DNA of 40,902 bases from Hyphomonadaceae bacterium UBA2389. GTDB taxonomy: Bacteria; Pseudomonadota; Alphaproteobacteria; Caulobacterales; Aquidulcibacteraceae. Within the stretch, counting starts at the first letter, position 1. Every line of letters begins with the position of its first letter. Both the position numbers and the translations under genes were made by a program. Of the stretch, positions 17,686-25,122 are shown piece by piece. The stretch covers positions 1-40,902 of the forward strand of contig DDSN01000061.1 in the NCBI GenBank assembly GCA_002343395.1, written 5' to 3'. The notes under the pieces are model-generated. The model did no database searches. It worked only from the letters and a program-made list of their open reading frames with translations, and was not told where the DNA came from.

Positions 17686-18285
17686 ATGGCGGGGCGGGGC
17701 AAGTCGATTTTCATCAACTGCCCTTATGATAGAGCTTATGGCAAGCGCTTCTGGGGACGGACATTCGCCGTGCTCGACGCCGGCTTCGTTCCACGCGCGG
17801 CGATTGAGATCGATAACGGAGCACAGTCTCGGTTCGATAAGATCATCAAGATTGTTCGAGAATGCCCTCTTTCAATCCATGATCTGTGCCGCGCGGACAC
17901 GCCGCGATTCAACATGCCGTTTGAGGTCGGCTTAGCGGTCGCGATGGCGAATGGCGCCGCACGCACGAGAAAGCGGCTGCTCATTCTGGCGACGAGTAAG
18001 AAGAAATTCGAAGCCACGTGTTCGGATTTGAAAGGAATCGACCCGAGCATTTATCGCGGCGACCCCGTGCGCGCCACGACCACGTGGCTGCAGCAGTTCT
18101 TTGATCCGCGCCGGACATTCCCGAGCCCGCTGCAAACCAAGTCCCGTTTCGATTCATTCTGGGCGGGGTTGCCGCGCGTGGCGCGCGCATGGGGCTTCGA
18201 CCACCGCAACCCCACCTGGGTCGAACGGCAAGGCGCGATCCACAGCTTCCTGGAGTCTCACCCGCTAAGGCGCGGGCGGCCTTAG
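17686..18285 (+). CDS. TIR/nucleoside-deoxyribosyltransferase-like Rossmann protein
   Basis: 199-aa protein of a family with TIR/deoxyribosyltransferase-like architecture. Residues 6-15 (KSIFINCPYD) form strand one with the S/N-C-P-x-D signature. RFDKIIKIVRECPLSIHDL (49-67) gives the third helix and strand, and PRFNMPFEVGLAVAMA (73-88) contains a candidate catalytic or nucleotide-contacting E80. The C-terminal ~75 residues form an additional helical domain. TIR relatives hydrolyse NAD+ and deoxyribosyltransferases cleave nucleosides; which applies is unknown. No membrane segment. It follows the 59-aa basic gene by 7 bases and converges on rpmB with a 4-base overlap. Confidence 0.72.
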   Translation: MAGRGKSIFINCPYDRAYGKRFWGRTFAVLDAGFVPRAAIEIDNGAQSRFDKIIKIVRECPLSIHDLCRADTPRFNMPFEVGLAVAMANGAARTRKRLLILATSKKKFEATCSDLKGIDPSIYRGDPVRATTTWLQQFFDPRRTFPSPLQTKSRFDSFWAGLPRVARAWGFDHRNPTWVERQGAIHSFLESHPLRRGRP

Positions 18286-18578
18286 GCCGCGGCGGTTTCG
18301 CCGAGCTTCTTCTTGAGGTCGCGCCGGATCTTCGCCGCGCGCGGCGAAAGCTCGTCTTCGCCCGCCTTCAGCAGGTAGGCGTCGAGACCGCCGCGATGAT
18401 CGACCGAGCGCAACGCCGCCGCCGTCACGCGCAGCTTGTAGGACTTGCCCAGCGCGTCGCTCGCGAGCGTCACATCGACGAGGTTCGGCTTGAACTCGCG
18501 CTTGGTCTTGATGTTAGAATGGCTGACCTTGTGGCCTATTTGGCGGTTGACGCCGGACAGCTCGCAGCGGCGGGACAT
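18282..18578 (-). CDS. rpmB: 50S ribosomal protein L28
   Basis: 98-aa large-subunit ribosomal protein. The N-terminus MSRRCELSGVNRQIGHKVSHSN matches L28, followed by TKREFKPNL and KLRVTAAALRSVDHRGGLDAYLL. Length is typical for alphaproteobacteria, which have a C-terminal extension (SPRAAKIRRDLKKKLGE). It stands alone on the minus strand inside the conserved cluster, divergent from the DUF3108 gene, an arrangement common in the group. Confidence 0.97.
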   Translation of the reverse strand: MSRRCELSGVNRQIGHKVSHSNIKTKREFKPNLVDVTLASDALGKSYKLRVTAAALRSVDHRGGLDAYLLKAGEDELSPRAAKIRRDLKKKLGETAAA

Positions 18579-18758
18579 GGTTTCGCGCTTTCGTATGCGG
18601 GTGGAAATTTGAAGCGCGGACGCTTACGCGAACGGCGTTGCGGGGTCAAGGCGGGCCGGGATTGCCGGTCCCTCCATGAAACGGCCCGAATTGGTTCATG
18701 TGCTGATCAGCGAGGCGGCGGTATGCCATGCTTCGAAATGCGATGGGAGACGACGGGT

Positions 18759-19532
18759 ATGCGCTTGTTTGCGGCGGCGGTAGGCGGGCTGGCTTTGGCC
18801 CTGCTGGCGGGGCCTTCCTCGGCGCAAACCGCCGAGCGCCGGGTGGAGGCGACCTTTACCGCGATCGCCCGGGGCGTCAGCGCCGGGGAATTCACCTACA
18901 GCTTCGCCCAGACCGGCGCGACCTATGAAGTCAACGCGCGTCGCCGGCTGACCGGCCTTGCGCGCACGCTGATGGGCGGCAGCCAGGATTACACTTATTC
19001 CGTGCGTGGCGCGGTGGCCTCGAGCGGCCTCCTGCAACCCGCCGCCTACCAGCATCGCGGCGGCCGCCGGGACCGCCTCGTCCGCTCGACGTTCACCGCC
19101 GACGACATCGTCACCACGGCCGAGCCGCACATGGGCATGGGCGATCCCCCCGCGACCCAGGCTCAAAAGCGCGGCGCGGTCGATCAGCTCACCGCCATCG
19201 CCCGCATGATCACCGCCAGCAACGACCCCTGCTCGGGCACGCAGCGCGTGTACATGGATGGACGCTCCCGCTTCGACTTCGTCATGAGCCCGAGCGGCAC
19301 GGTCGATGTGGATACGGCGGCCTACCGGGGCGAGGCGCTGCGCTGCCGGGTGCAGTTCCGCCCGATCGCGGGCTTCTCCGATCCGCAGGAGCCGTCGACG
19401 CTGACCTTCCTGTTTGCGCGCACCCCGAGCGGTCTCTACGCGCCGATCCGGATCGAAATGCCGTCGGATGACGTCGGCGTGGTGCGGCTGGAGGCCCGCC
19501 GGCTCAGCGTCAATGGCCAGCGCCTGCGCTGA
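18759..19532 (+). CDS. DUF3108 domain-containing exported protein
   Basis: 257-aa protein with a cleavable signal peptide (MRLFAAAVGGLALALLAGPSSAQ, cut after about residue 22) and a DUF3108 domain spanning most of the mature chain: VEATFTAIARGVSAGEFTYSF, YTYSVRGAVASSGLLQPAAYQ, and ARGLYAPIRIEM-like strands near the end. Family members are periplasmic, of unknown role. The frame is open much further upstream, through the rpmB promoter region, but ATG 18759 begins the signal peptide. A strong terminator follows. Confidence 0.87.
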   Translation: MRLFAAAVGGLALALLAGPSSAQTAERRVEATFTAIARGVSAGEFTYSFAQTGATYEVNARRRLTGLARTLMGGSQDYTYSVRGAVASSGLLQPAAYQHRGGRRDRLVRSTFTADDIVTTAEPHMGMGDPPATQAQKRGAVDQLTAIARMITASNDPCSGTQRVYMDGRSRFDFVMSPSGTVDVDTAAYRGEALRCRVQFRPIAGFSDPQEPSTLTFLFARTPSGLYAPIRIEMPSDDVGVVRLEARRLSVNGQRLR

Positions 19533-19552
19533 AACACGCGACAGTCTTTTTG

Positions 19553-19580
19553 AAAACGCCGGGCAATCGCCCGGCGTTTT
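19553..19580 (+). terminator. Rho-independent terminator after the DUF3108 gene
   Basis: Perfect inverted repeat AAAACGCCGGGC and GCCCGGCGTTTT around a 4-base loop, ending in the T run, 20 bases after the stop. Confidence 0.93.
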
Positions 19581-19735
19581 GCTATTCGGGCAGTCTTGTG
19601 TGTTACTTAAGTATTAACCGCAAGATGTAGCCGTGAACGGACAAGAAACGAATCACTAGAAGCGATTCGTCGATGATTCGTTCTGCTTTTATCCGCTTCT
19701 TGAAATCGCCCGATCCGCCTCCCATCGTCGGCCCC

Positions 19736-22243
19736 ATGAGTGCGCATCGATCGCCTCCTCTGCGAGCCGTGTTGGGGCCCACCAACACCGGCAAGACCCA
19801 CCTCGCCATCGAGCGGATGCTCGGTCACGCCTCGGGCATGATCGGGCTGCCGCTCCGGCTGCTGGCGCGCGAGGTTTATGATCGGGTCGTCGCCGCCAAG
19901 GGCGAGGCCGCCGCCGCGTTGATCACCGGCGAGGAGAAGATCGCGCCAGAGAGCGCGCGCTATTTCGTGTGCACCGTGGAGGCCATGCCGCTCGACCGAG
20001 CGGTGGAGTTTCTGGCGGTGGACGAAGTCCAGGTCGCGCGCGACCTCGACCGCGGCCATGTCTTCACCGATCGCATCCTGAACGCGCGCGGCTTCGGCGA
20101 AACCATGCTGCTCGGATCGGACACCATGCGCCCGATGATCCGGCGGCTGTTGCCCGACGCCGAGATCGTGCGGCGCGAGCGAATGTCGACGCTGACCTAT
20201 GTCGGCGCGCGTAAGATCACCAAGCTGCCGAAGCGCTCGGCCGTGGTCGCGTTCTCCGCGGAGGAAGTCTACGCCATCGCCGAACTGTTGCGCCGCCATC
20301 GCGGCGGCGCTGCCGTGGTGATGGGGGCGCTCAGCCCGCGCACGCGCAACGCTCAGGTCGCGCTTTATCAAAGCGGGGAGGTCGACTTCCTCGTGGCGAC
20401 CGACGCCATCGGCATGGGCCTGAATATGGATGTCGATCACGTCGCCTTCGCCTCGCGGCGCAAATTCGACGGCCATGGCTGGCGCGACCTGCGCGCCGAC
20501 GAGATCGCGCAAATCGCCGGGCGCGCCGGCCGGTTCACCCGCGACGGTACGTTTGGCGAGACCGGCGAGTGCCCGCTCTTCGACGAGGATTTGATCGAAA
20601 GGGTCGAGGCGCACGAGTTCGAGGCGGTCGACTTCATTCAATGGCGCAACGAGGCGCTCGACTTCTCAAGCGTCGAGGCGCTGGCTTCGTCGTTGGAGCG
20701 GGCCGTACCCCGGCCTGGGCTTGCGCGCGTGCGCGGCGCCGACGACGAGATGGTTTTCAAGCGCCTGCGCGAGGACGCGGATTTCATCGCCGGGATGAGC
20801 GGCGCGGCGCGGGTGCGCCGGCTTTGGGAAGCGTGCCAGCTGCCCGACTTCCGCAAGGTGTCGCCGGAGGAACACGTCCGGCTCGCGGGTCGCATCGCCG
20901 GCTACATCCTGGCGCCAAAGGGGCGCGTCCCCAGCGAATGGGTGAGAGCAGAACTCGAAAAACTCGATAGCGGCGCGGGCGATCTCGATGCGCTGCAGTC
21001 GCGCCTGGCGCACGTGCGCACATGGACTTACGCCGCCAGCCGCCCCGATTGGCTCGAAGACGCGGAAGAGTGGCGCTCGCGTACGCGGGCGCTCGAGGAC
21101 AAACTCTCCGACGCATTGCACGACGCGCTCACCCAGCGTTTCATCGATCGGCGAACCTCGGCGCTGCTGAAGGGGCTCAAGCGAGAGGACGCTTTGCTCG
21201 CGGGCATCTCGGAGGAGGGCGAGGTCACCGTCGAAGGCCATTTCGTCGGGCGCTTGCTGGGGCTCGAATTCGTGCCGGATCCCCGCGTCGCCGGCGATGT
21301 GGAGGGACGGGCCGTGCGCAACGCGGCGCTGCGCGCGTTGCGGCCGGAGGTGTCGCGGCGATTGGCGCGCCTTGCCTCAGCCGCGGACGCCGCGCTTGAA
21401 TTGGCGCGAGACGGACGCGTCGTGTTTGAAGGCGCGCCGGTCGCGCGCTTGAAAGCGGGCGCACCGCTCCTGAAACCGCGGCTTGAGATGATCGGCGCCG
21501 AACATGCGGGCGAGGCCGAACGCGGCGCCGCACGCGAGCGCTTGGAGTTTTGGCTGGCGCGCCGCGTGGCGGCGAACTTGCGCCCGCTGGTCAGCCTGGA
21601 GGTCGCGTGGCGCGAAGGTCGCTTGCCGCCCGATGCCCGCGGGCTTGCGTTCCGTCTGATCGAAGCGGGCGGCGCCCTGGATGCGAACAAGGAAGACTTG
21701 ACGCACGTAAGCGCTAGCGCGCGCGCCGCGCTGACGCGGCTCGGCGTGCGCATCGGCAGGCACTCGGTTTTCATGCCGGGTCTGGTGAAGCCGCATGCGG
21801 CGCAGACGCTGGCGATCCTCGCCCATGCGGGGCGCTCGGGATCGTTGTTCTTGCCGCGCGCGGGCGCGTTGTCAGCGCCGCTTGACGATCGCGCTGGATG
21901 GAGGGAGTGCGCGGTCGCTGGTTATTTTCCGTGCGGACCCGTCGCCGTGCGGTTCGACATAGTCGAGAAACTCGCCGCCGCTGTGGAACAGCCGGAGCAA
22001 CCGGCGGACGCCGCGCTGGCGCGGCTTGTCGCGCGGCCGCTGCGTGAGCTTTCGGGCATCTTGGCCGCCCTCGGATACGAAAAGCCGCCGGCCGAGGAGG
22101 GCGAGGCGCGCTTCTGGCGCCGTCGCGCCGCGAAACAGCGACAAGGTCGGCGTCCGCAGCAGGATAACGCCTTCGCGGTGCTTGCGGCGCTGCAGCCCGG
22201 ACCACCGCGGCCGACCTCTAAGAAGCGAGCCAAACGGGCGTGA
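19736..22243 (+). CDS. Suv3-like superfamily 2 RNA helicase
   Basis: 835-aa helicase related to mitochondrial SUV3, the RNA-unwinding partner in RNA degradation. Walker A is GPTNTGKT (residues 14-21), with DEVQ as motif II and later motifs TDAIGMGLNMDVDHVAF (V) and QIAGRAGRFTRDGTFG (VI, Q-x-x-G-R-x-G-R). The C-terminal half is an alphaproteobacterial extension ending in a basic tail (RPTSKKRAKRA). Homologues begin a few residues before the Walker A, so ATG 19736 is preferred; ATG 19673 would add 21 unconserved residues. The S4 gene overlaps its stop by 4 bases. Confidence 0.9.
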   Translation: MSAHRSPPLRAVLGPTNTGKTHLAIERMLGHASGMIGLPLRLLAREVYDRVVAAKGEAAAALITGEEKIAPESARYFVCTVEAMPLDRAVEFLAVDEVQVARDLDRGHVFTDRILNARGFGETMLLGSDTMRPMIRRLLPDAEIVRRERMSTLTYVGARKITKLPKRSAVVAFSAEEVYAIAELLRRHRGGAAVVMGALSPRTRNAQVALYQSGEVDFLVATDAIGMGLNMDVDHVAFASRRKFDGHGWRDLRADEIAQIAGRAGRFTRDGTFGETGECPLFDEDLIERVEAHEFEAVDFIQWRNEALDFSSVEALASSLERAVPRPGLARVRGADDEMVFKRLREDADFIAGMSGAARVRRLWEACQLPDFRKVSPEEHVRLAGRIAGYILAPKGRVPSEWVRAELEKLDSGAGDLDALQSRLAHVRTWTYAASRPDWLEDAEEWRSRTRALEDKLSDALHDALTQRFIDRRTSALLKGLKREDALLAGISEEGEVTVEGHFVGRLLGLEFVPDPRVAGDVEGRAVRNAALRALRPEVSRRLARLASAADAALELARDGRVVFEGAPVARLKAGAPLLKPRLEMIGAEHAGEAERGAARERLEFWLARRVAANLRPLVSLEVAWREGRLPPDARGLAFRLIEAGGALDANKEDLTHVSASARAALTRLGVRIGRHSVFMPGLVKPHAAQTLAILAHAGRSGSLFLPRAGALSAPLDDRAGWRECAVAGYFPCGPVAVRFDIVEKLAAAVEQPEQPADAALARLVARPLRELSGILAALGYEKPPAEEGEARFWRRRAAKQRQGRRPQQDNAFAVLAALQPGPPRPTSKKRAKRA

Positions 22244-22512
22244 GCGATCGTCAAAGATTGGACGTGTGGCTTTTCCGGGCGCGTCTGTCCAAGACGCGCG
22301 CCGAAGCCGCGCGCATGATCGGCGAGGGCGGCGTACGCCTAATGCGTGATGGCGGCAGCCGACGGGTCGAGAAAGCTTCGGTCGAGGTGGGCGTGGAGGA
22401 TGCGCTGCTGATCCCCGCGCGCGGCCGTATCCGCACGATTCGCGTGCGCGGCTTGGGCGCGCGGCGGGGGCCCCCAGCCGAGGCGCGGACGTTGTATACG
22501 GAGGAGGATTAG
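22240..22512 (+). CDS. S4-domain RNA-binding protein (Hsp15-like)
   Basis: 90-aa protein with an N-terminal S4 domain (RLDVWLFRARLSKTRAEAARMIGEGGVRL, about residues 5-40) followed by beta strands. This matches Hsp15/RlbA-type proteins, which in E. coli bind stalled 50S-nascent chain complexes. It starts with GTG overlapping the helicase stop (GTGA), implying translational coupling and a shared role in RNA or ribosome quality control. The order helicase, S4, fdxA, carD is conserved in alphaproteobacteria. Confidence 0.9.
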   Translation: MSDRQRLDVWLFRARLSKTRAEAARMIGEGGVRLMRDGGSRRVEKASVEVGVEDALLIPARGRIRTIRVRGLGARRGPPAEARTLYTEED

Positions 22513-22598
22513 GTCCCGCGACTTGGGCGCGCACCAGGACCTTCGCGCCGGGGGATCGGCTTGACGCTGTCCGCGCGCGAAGTCATGTCAGGCGCGCC

Positions 22599-22940
22599 AT
22601 GACCTATATCGTCACCGACGCCTGCGTGCGCTGCAAATACATGGACTGCGTCGAAGTCTGTCCGGTGGACTGCTTCTACGAAGGGCAGAATTTTCTCGTC
22701 ATCCACCCTGACGAGTGCATCGATTGCGGCGTTTGCGAACCCGAATGCCCCGTTGACGCCATCAAGCCCGACAGCGGCGACGATCCGGACGGCAAATGGC
22801 TGAAGATCAACACCGAGTATTCCAAGGTGTGGCCGAACATCACGGTTAAGGGAACGCCGCCTGCGGATGCGGACAAGTTCAAGGGCGAGAAGGGCAAATA
22901 CGAGAAATATTTCAGCTCGGAACCCGGAACCGGGGAATAG
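22599..22940 (+). CDS. fdxA: Seven-iron ferredoxin FdxA
   Basis: 113-aa ferredoxin with a [3Fe-4S] and a [4Fe-4S] cluster. Cysteines: C9, C12, C17, C21 (DACVRCKYMDCVEVCPVDC) and C40, C43, C46, C50 (DECIDCGVCEPECPVDAI). The C-terminal extension with YSKVWPNITVKGTPPADAD is typical of FdxA of alphaproteobacteria. It is an electron carrier whose partner is not apparent here. A G·U-containing terminator hairpin lies 135 bases downstream. Confidence 0.96.
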   Translation: MTYIVTDACVRCKYMDCVEVCPVDCFYEGQNFLVIHPDECIDCGVCEPECPVDAIKPDSGDDPDGKWLKINTEYSKVWPNITVKGTPPADADKFKGEKGKYEKYFSSEPGTGE

Positions 22941-23150
22941 CCATCCGCAAAGGATGGGTTCCAAAACCGCCTAAACTGTGATACACAATTTCTAAATCGA
23001 AAGGCGCGGCTTGGGCTGCGCCCGGCAGTCGGATCAAGTTCATCAAGCGCCGCTTGGCGCTACGCCATGACAACAGCGGGCGGGTTTCCGTCCGCTTTTC
23101 CGTGTCTTGGCAGGTGATGGCGCCGACGCCGCCATAAGACGGAGTTGGGA
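22941..23150 (+). other. Structured intergenic region between fdxA and carD
   Basis: 210 bases without a gene. They hold the hairpin AGCGCC-GCTT-GGCGCT (23046-23061) and the terminator at 23075-23099, then the carD promoter and leader. The distance of 134 bases between fdxA stop and terminator leaves room for a long structured 3' UTR or a small RNA ending at that terminator. No known RNA family recognised. Confidence 0.4.
23075..23099 (+). terminator. Rho-independent terminator between fdxA and carD
   Basis: Stem AGCGGGCGG with CCGTCCGCT (one G·U pair), loop GTTT, then TTT. It ends transcription from fdxA or from an RNA in the intergenic region. Confidence 0.75.
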
Positions 23151-23720
23151 ATGCAAACAGCTTCTGCGGCTATCGCTTTTCGTCCTGGCGACCACATCGT
23201 TTACCCCGCGCACGGCGTAGGCCGCGTGATGGGGGTTGAGAAGCAGGCGGTCGCCGGCATCGATCTCGACGTGTTCGTTATCTCGTTCGAGCAAGACAAG
23301 ATGACGCTGCGGGTGCCGACCGCCAAGGCGCGCGCCAGCGGCATGCGTCCGCTGGCCTCGGGCGACGTGGTGAATCAGGCGATGAAGACGCTGCAAGGCC
23401 GCGCCCGCATCAAGCGGACGATGTGGAGCCGTCGCGCTCAGGAATACGAGGCGAAGATTAACTCCGGCGACCTGGTTCAGATCGCCGAAGTGGTGCGCGA
23501 CCTGCACCGCGCCACGGACCAGCCGGAACAATCGTACTCCGAGCGCCAGCTGTATGAGAGCGCGCTCGACCGCATGGCGCGGGAGCTGGCCGCCGTCGAG
23601 AAGACCGACCGCGACGCCGCCGTGCAGAAACTGACCGCGTCGTTGGCGCTGAAGAAGCCGCGCGGCGCGGCCGCCGCGGTTGAGGCGGAGGCGGAAACCG
23701 CCGAGGCGGACGCGGCCTAA
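23151..23720 (+). CDS. carD: CarD/CdnL-family RNA polymerase-binding regulator
   Basis: 189-aa transcription factor. An N-terminal CarD/CdnL RNAP-interacting Tudor-like domain (FRPGDHIVYPAHGVGRV, residues 10-26, to about 70) contacts the polymerase beta subunit. A helical C-terminal domain follows (RRAQEYEAKINSGD, VVRDLHRATDQPEQSYSER), which binds promoter DNA and stabilises open complexes. The tail is an Ala/Glu-rich low-complexity run. The start is ATG 23151; a TTG two codons upstream is unlikely. In Caulobacter the homologue supports rRNA and growth-gene transcription. It ends at a strong terminator. Confidence 0.95.
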   Translation: MQTASAAIAFRPGDHIVYPAHGVGRVMGVEKQAVAGIDLDVFVISFEQDKMTLRVPTAKARASGMRPLASGDVVNQAMKTLQGRARIKRTMWSRRAQEYEAKINSGDLVQIAEVVRDLHRATDQPEQSYSERQLYESALDRMARELAAVEKTDRDAAVQKLTASLALKKPRGAAAAVEAEAETAEADAA

Positions 23721-23747
23721 AGGCGCGGACTCTTAGGATCAAGCAAG

Positions 23748-23776
23748 AGGCCGGGTCCCTGGGACTCGGCCTTTTG
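23748..23776 (+). terminator. Rho-independent terminator after carD
   Basis: AGGCCGGGTCC pairs with GGACTCGGCCT (one G·U) around CTG, followed by TTTGTGTTTT. It lies 27 bases after the carD stop and just before the convergent nuclease gene, so it may serve both directions. Confidence 0.9.
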
Positions 23777-23780
23777 TGTT

Positions 23781-24617
23781 TTAGTCCATCGTCTCAATTT
23801 GCCGGGCGTCGTCGATGCACATCTGCGGCGCATCGCGGAACACGCCGAGCGCGCCGCGGGCGCGGACGCGCGCGCCAGCCAGCGAGTCCAACGCCGGGCC
23901 GTCCCATGCCACAAGGCTTTCGCCGAAAATGACCATGGCGAACGGCGGCTGCTGCGTTTGCTCCAGGATAATCGCGGCGCGTCGCTCATCGCGCTGAACC
24001 TCAGCGACCACGCCTTCGATCAGCCGGTAGGGGGCGTCGCCGCGAAGGCAGCTCGTGTTCGCGCGCGTTGCCAGCCGGGCGGCGCCGCGCGCGTCGAGCA
24101 CGCGGTAATCGCGCCCCGCCCAAAGGCCGCGCTGCGCCGCGCGTGCACGATCTTCGAGGCGCAACAGGTCCGGTATGCGAGCGTGATTGCCACGGCGCGG
24201 TCGAACAAACGCCGCTCCGCGCGAAACCAACTCATGCTGCAGCCAAAACCAGCGCCCGCCTTCGCTGCGCACGTACACGTGCGCTATGGCGGCTTCGGGC
24301 GGCGGCGCCGTCTCGCCTTCCCGGGGGCGGCCAACCCAGCGGCGCTCGCCGCCGTACGCGAGGAGCACTTCGCGATGGAGGGCCAGAGCTTCCAACTCTC
24401 CTTGTGCTTGGGAGGCGTAGCGCGCCTCGCCGCTCGGCGCGTCCACCTCCGCCAGGAAAACGCGCAACCCGCTCTCCAGCACAAGCGTGTCGCCATCGAA
24501 GGCGCGCGCGACGCGTCCGCTTTCGCCACGTTGTAAGTCGCCGATGCGCGGTCCGCATGCGCCGAGCAGCAGCGCCAGAACCGCGAACGCCGCCCAGGCT
24601 GTCTTAGCCGGGATCAC
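23781..24617 (-). CDS. Thermonuclease-like (SNase domain) lipoprotein
   Basis: 278-aa predicted lipoprotein with lipobox LLGAC (Cys about residue 21) and a staphylococcal-nuclease-like domain from about residue 35 to 170: VARAFDGDTLVLESGLRVFLAEVDAPS carries the Asp and Arg of the calcium and phosphate site, and LSRGAAFVRP-type and AARAAQRGLWAGRDYR segments close the fold. The C-terminal ~100 residues (IEGVVAEVQRDERRAAIILEQ) form a second beta-rich domain. It would act on nucleic acid outside the cytoplasm. It starts with GTG inside the GNAT gene (14-base overlap), so it is the last gene of that operon. Confidence 0.82.
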   Translation of the reverse strand: MIPAKTAWAAFAVLALLLGACGPRIGDLQRGESGRVARAFDGDTLVLESGLRVFLAEVDAPSGEARYASQAQGELEALALHREVLLAYGGERRWVGRPREGETAPPPEAAIAHVYVRSEGGRWFWLQHELVSRGAAFVRPRRGNHARIPDLLRLEDRARAAQRGLWAGRDYRVLDARGAARLATRANTSCLRGDAPYRLIEGVVAEVQRDERRAAIILEQTQQPPFAMVIFGESLVAWDGPALDSLAGARVRARGALGVFRDAPQMCIDDARQIETMD

Positions 24618-25122
24618 GCAGCTTGCTCATGATCACGCTGTCGCGGATGCCGAGGTGCGTTTTCCAATTGCCGCGGAGCAGTCCTTCGCGCTGAAAGCCC
24701 GCGCGCAGGAAGAGCGAGAGCGACGCCGAATTGTCGGGATCGATATCGGCGGCGATGCGATGGAGGTCCAAGTCCTTGAACGCATGCTCGCAGACGAGGC
24801 TCACCGCGCGCGAGGCCAGTCCCCGGCCGGTGGCGTCGCGGCGCATGATGATGCCGATCTCGCCGACGCCGTCGCGCGCGGAGAAGAGCCCAATGCGGCC
24901 CAGGGCTTCGCCGCCGGCTTCGGTGATCGCCCACACGCGTCCGTGCGCGAGCGCCAGGGTCTGGGCTATGTCGCGGCGGGTGTCGTCAACGCTGGCGTGC
25001 GCGGGGCTTGACCAGAAATGGTGCGTCTCCGGATCGCGATGCGCGATGAACAGCGCTTCGGCATCGCCCAGCGCAAGCGGGCGGAGCACGATTCCCGGGC
25101 TGGAAAGCGTCGCTGGCGTCAT
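24604..25122 (-). CDS. GNAT-family N-acetyltransferase (RimJ-like)
   Basis: 172-aa acetyltransferase of the RimJ/RimL type: IVLRPLALGDAEALF opening, then IGIIMRRDATGRGLASRAVSL (acetyl-CoA-binding R/Q-x-x-G-x-G/A motif), LDLHRIAADIDPDNSASLSLFLRAGFQREGLLR. The substrate may be a protein N-terminus or a small molecule; it cannot be told. ATG 25122 overlaps the upstream gene's stop (ATGA), so it is coupled to the membrane TIR-like gene; the longer frame to 25356 is a shadow of that gene. Confidence 0.88.
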   Translation of the reverse strand: MTPATLSSPGIVLRPLALGDAEALFIAHRDPETHHFWSSPAHASVDDTRRDIAQTLALAHGRVWAITEAGGEALGRIGLFSARDGVGEIGIIMRRDATGRGLASRAVSLVCEHAFKDLDLHRIAADIDPDNSASLSLFLRAGFQREGLLRGNWKTHLGIRDSVIMSKLRDPG

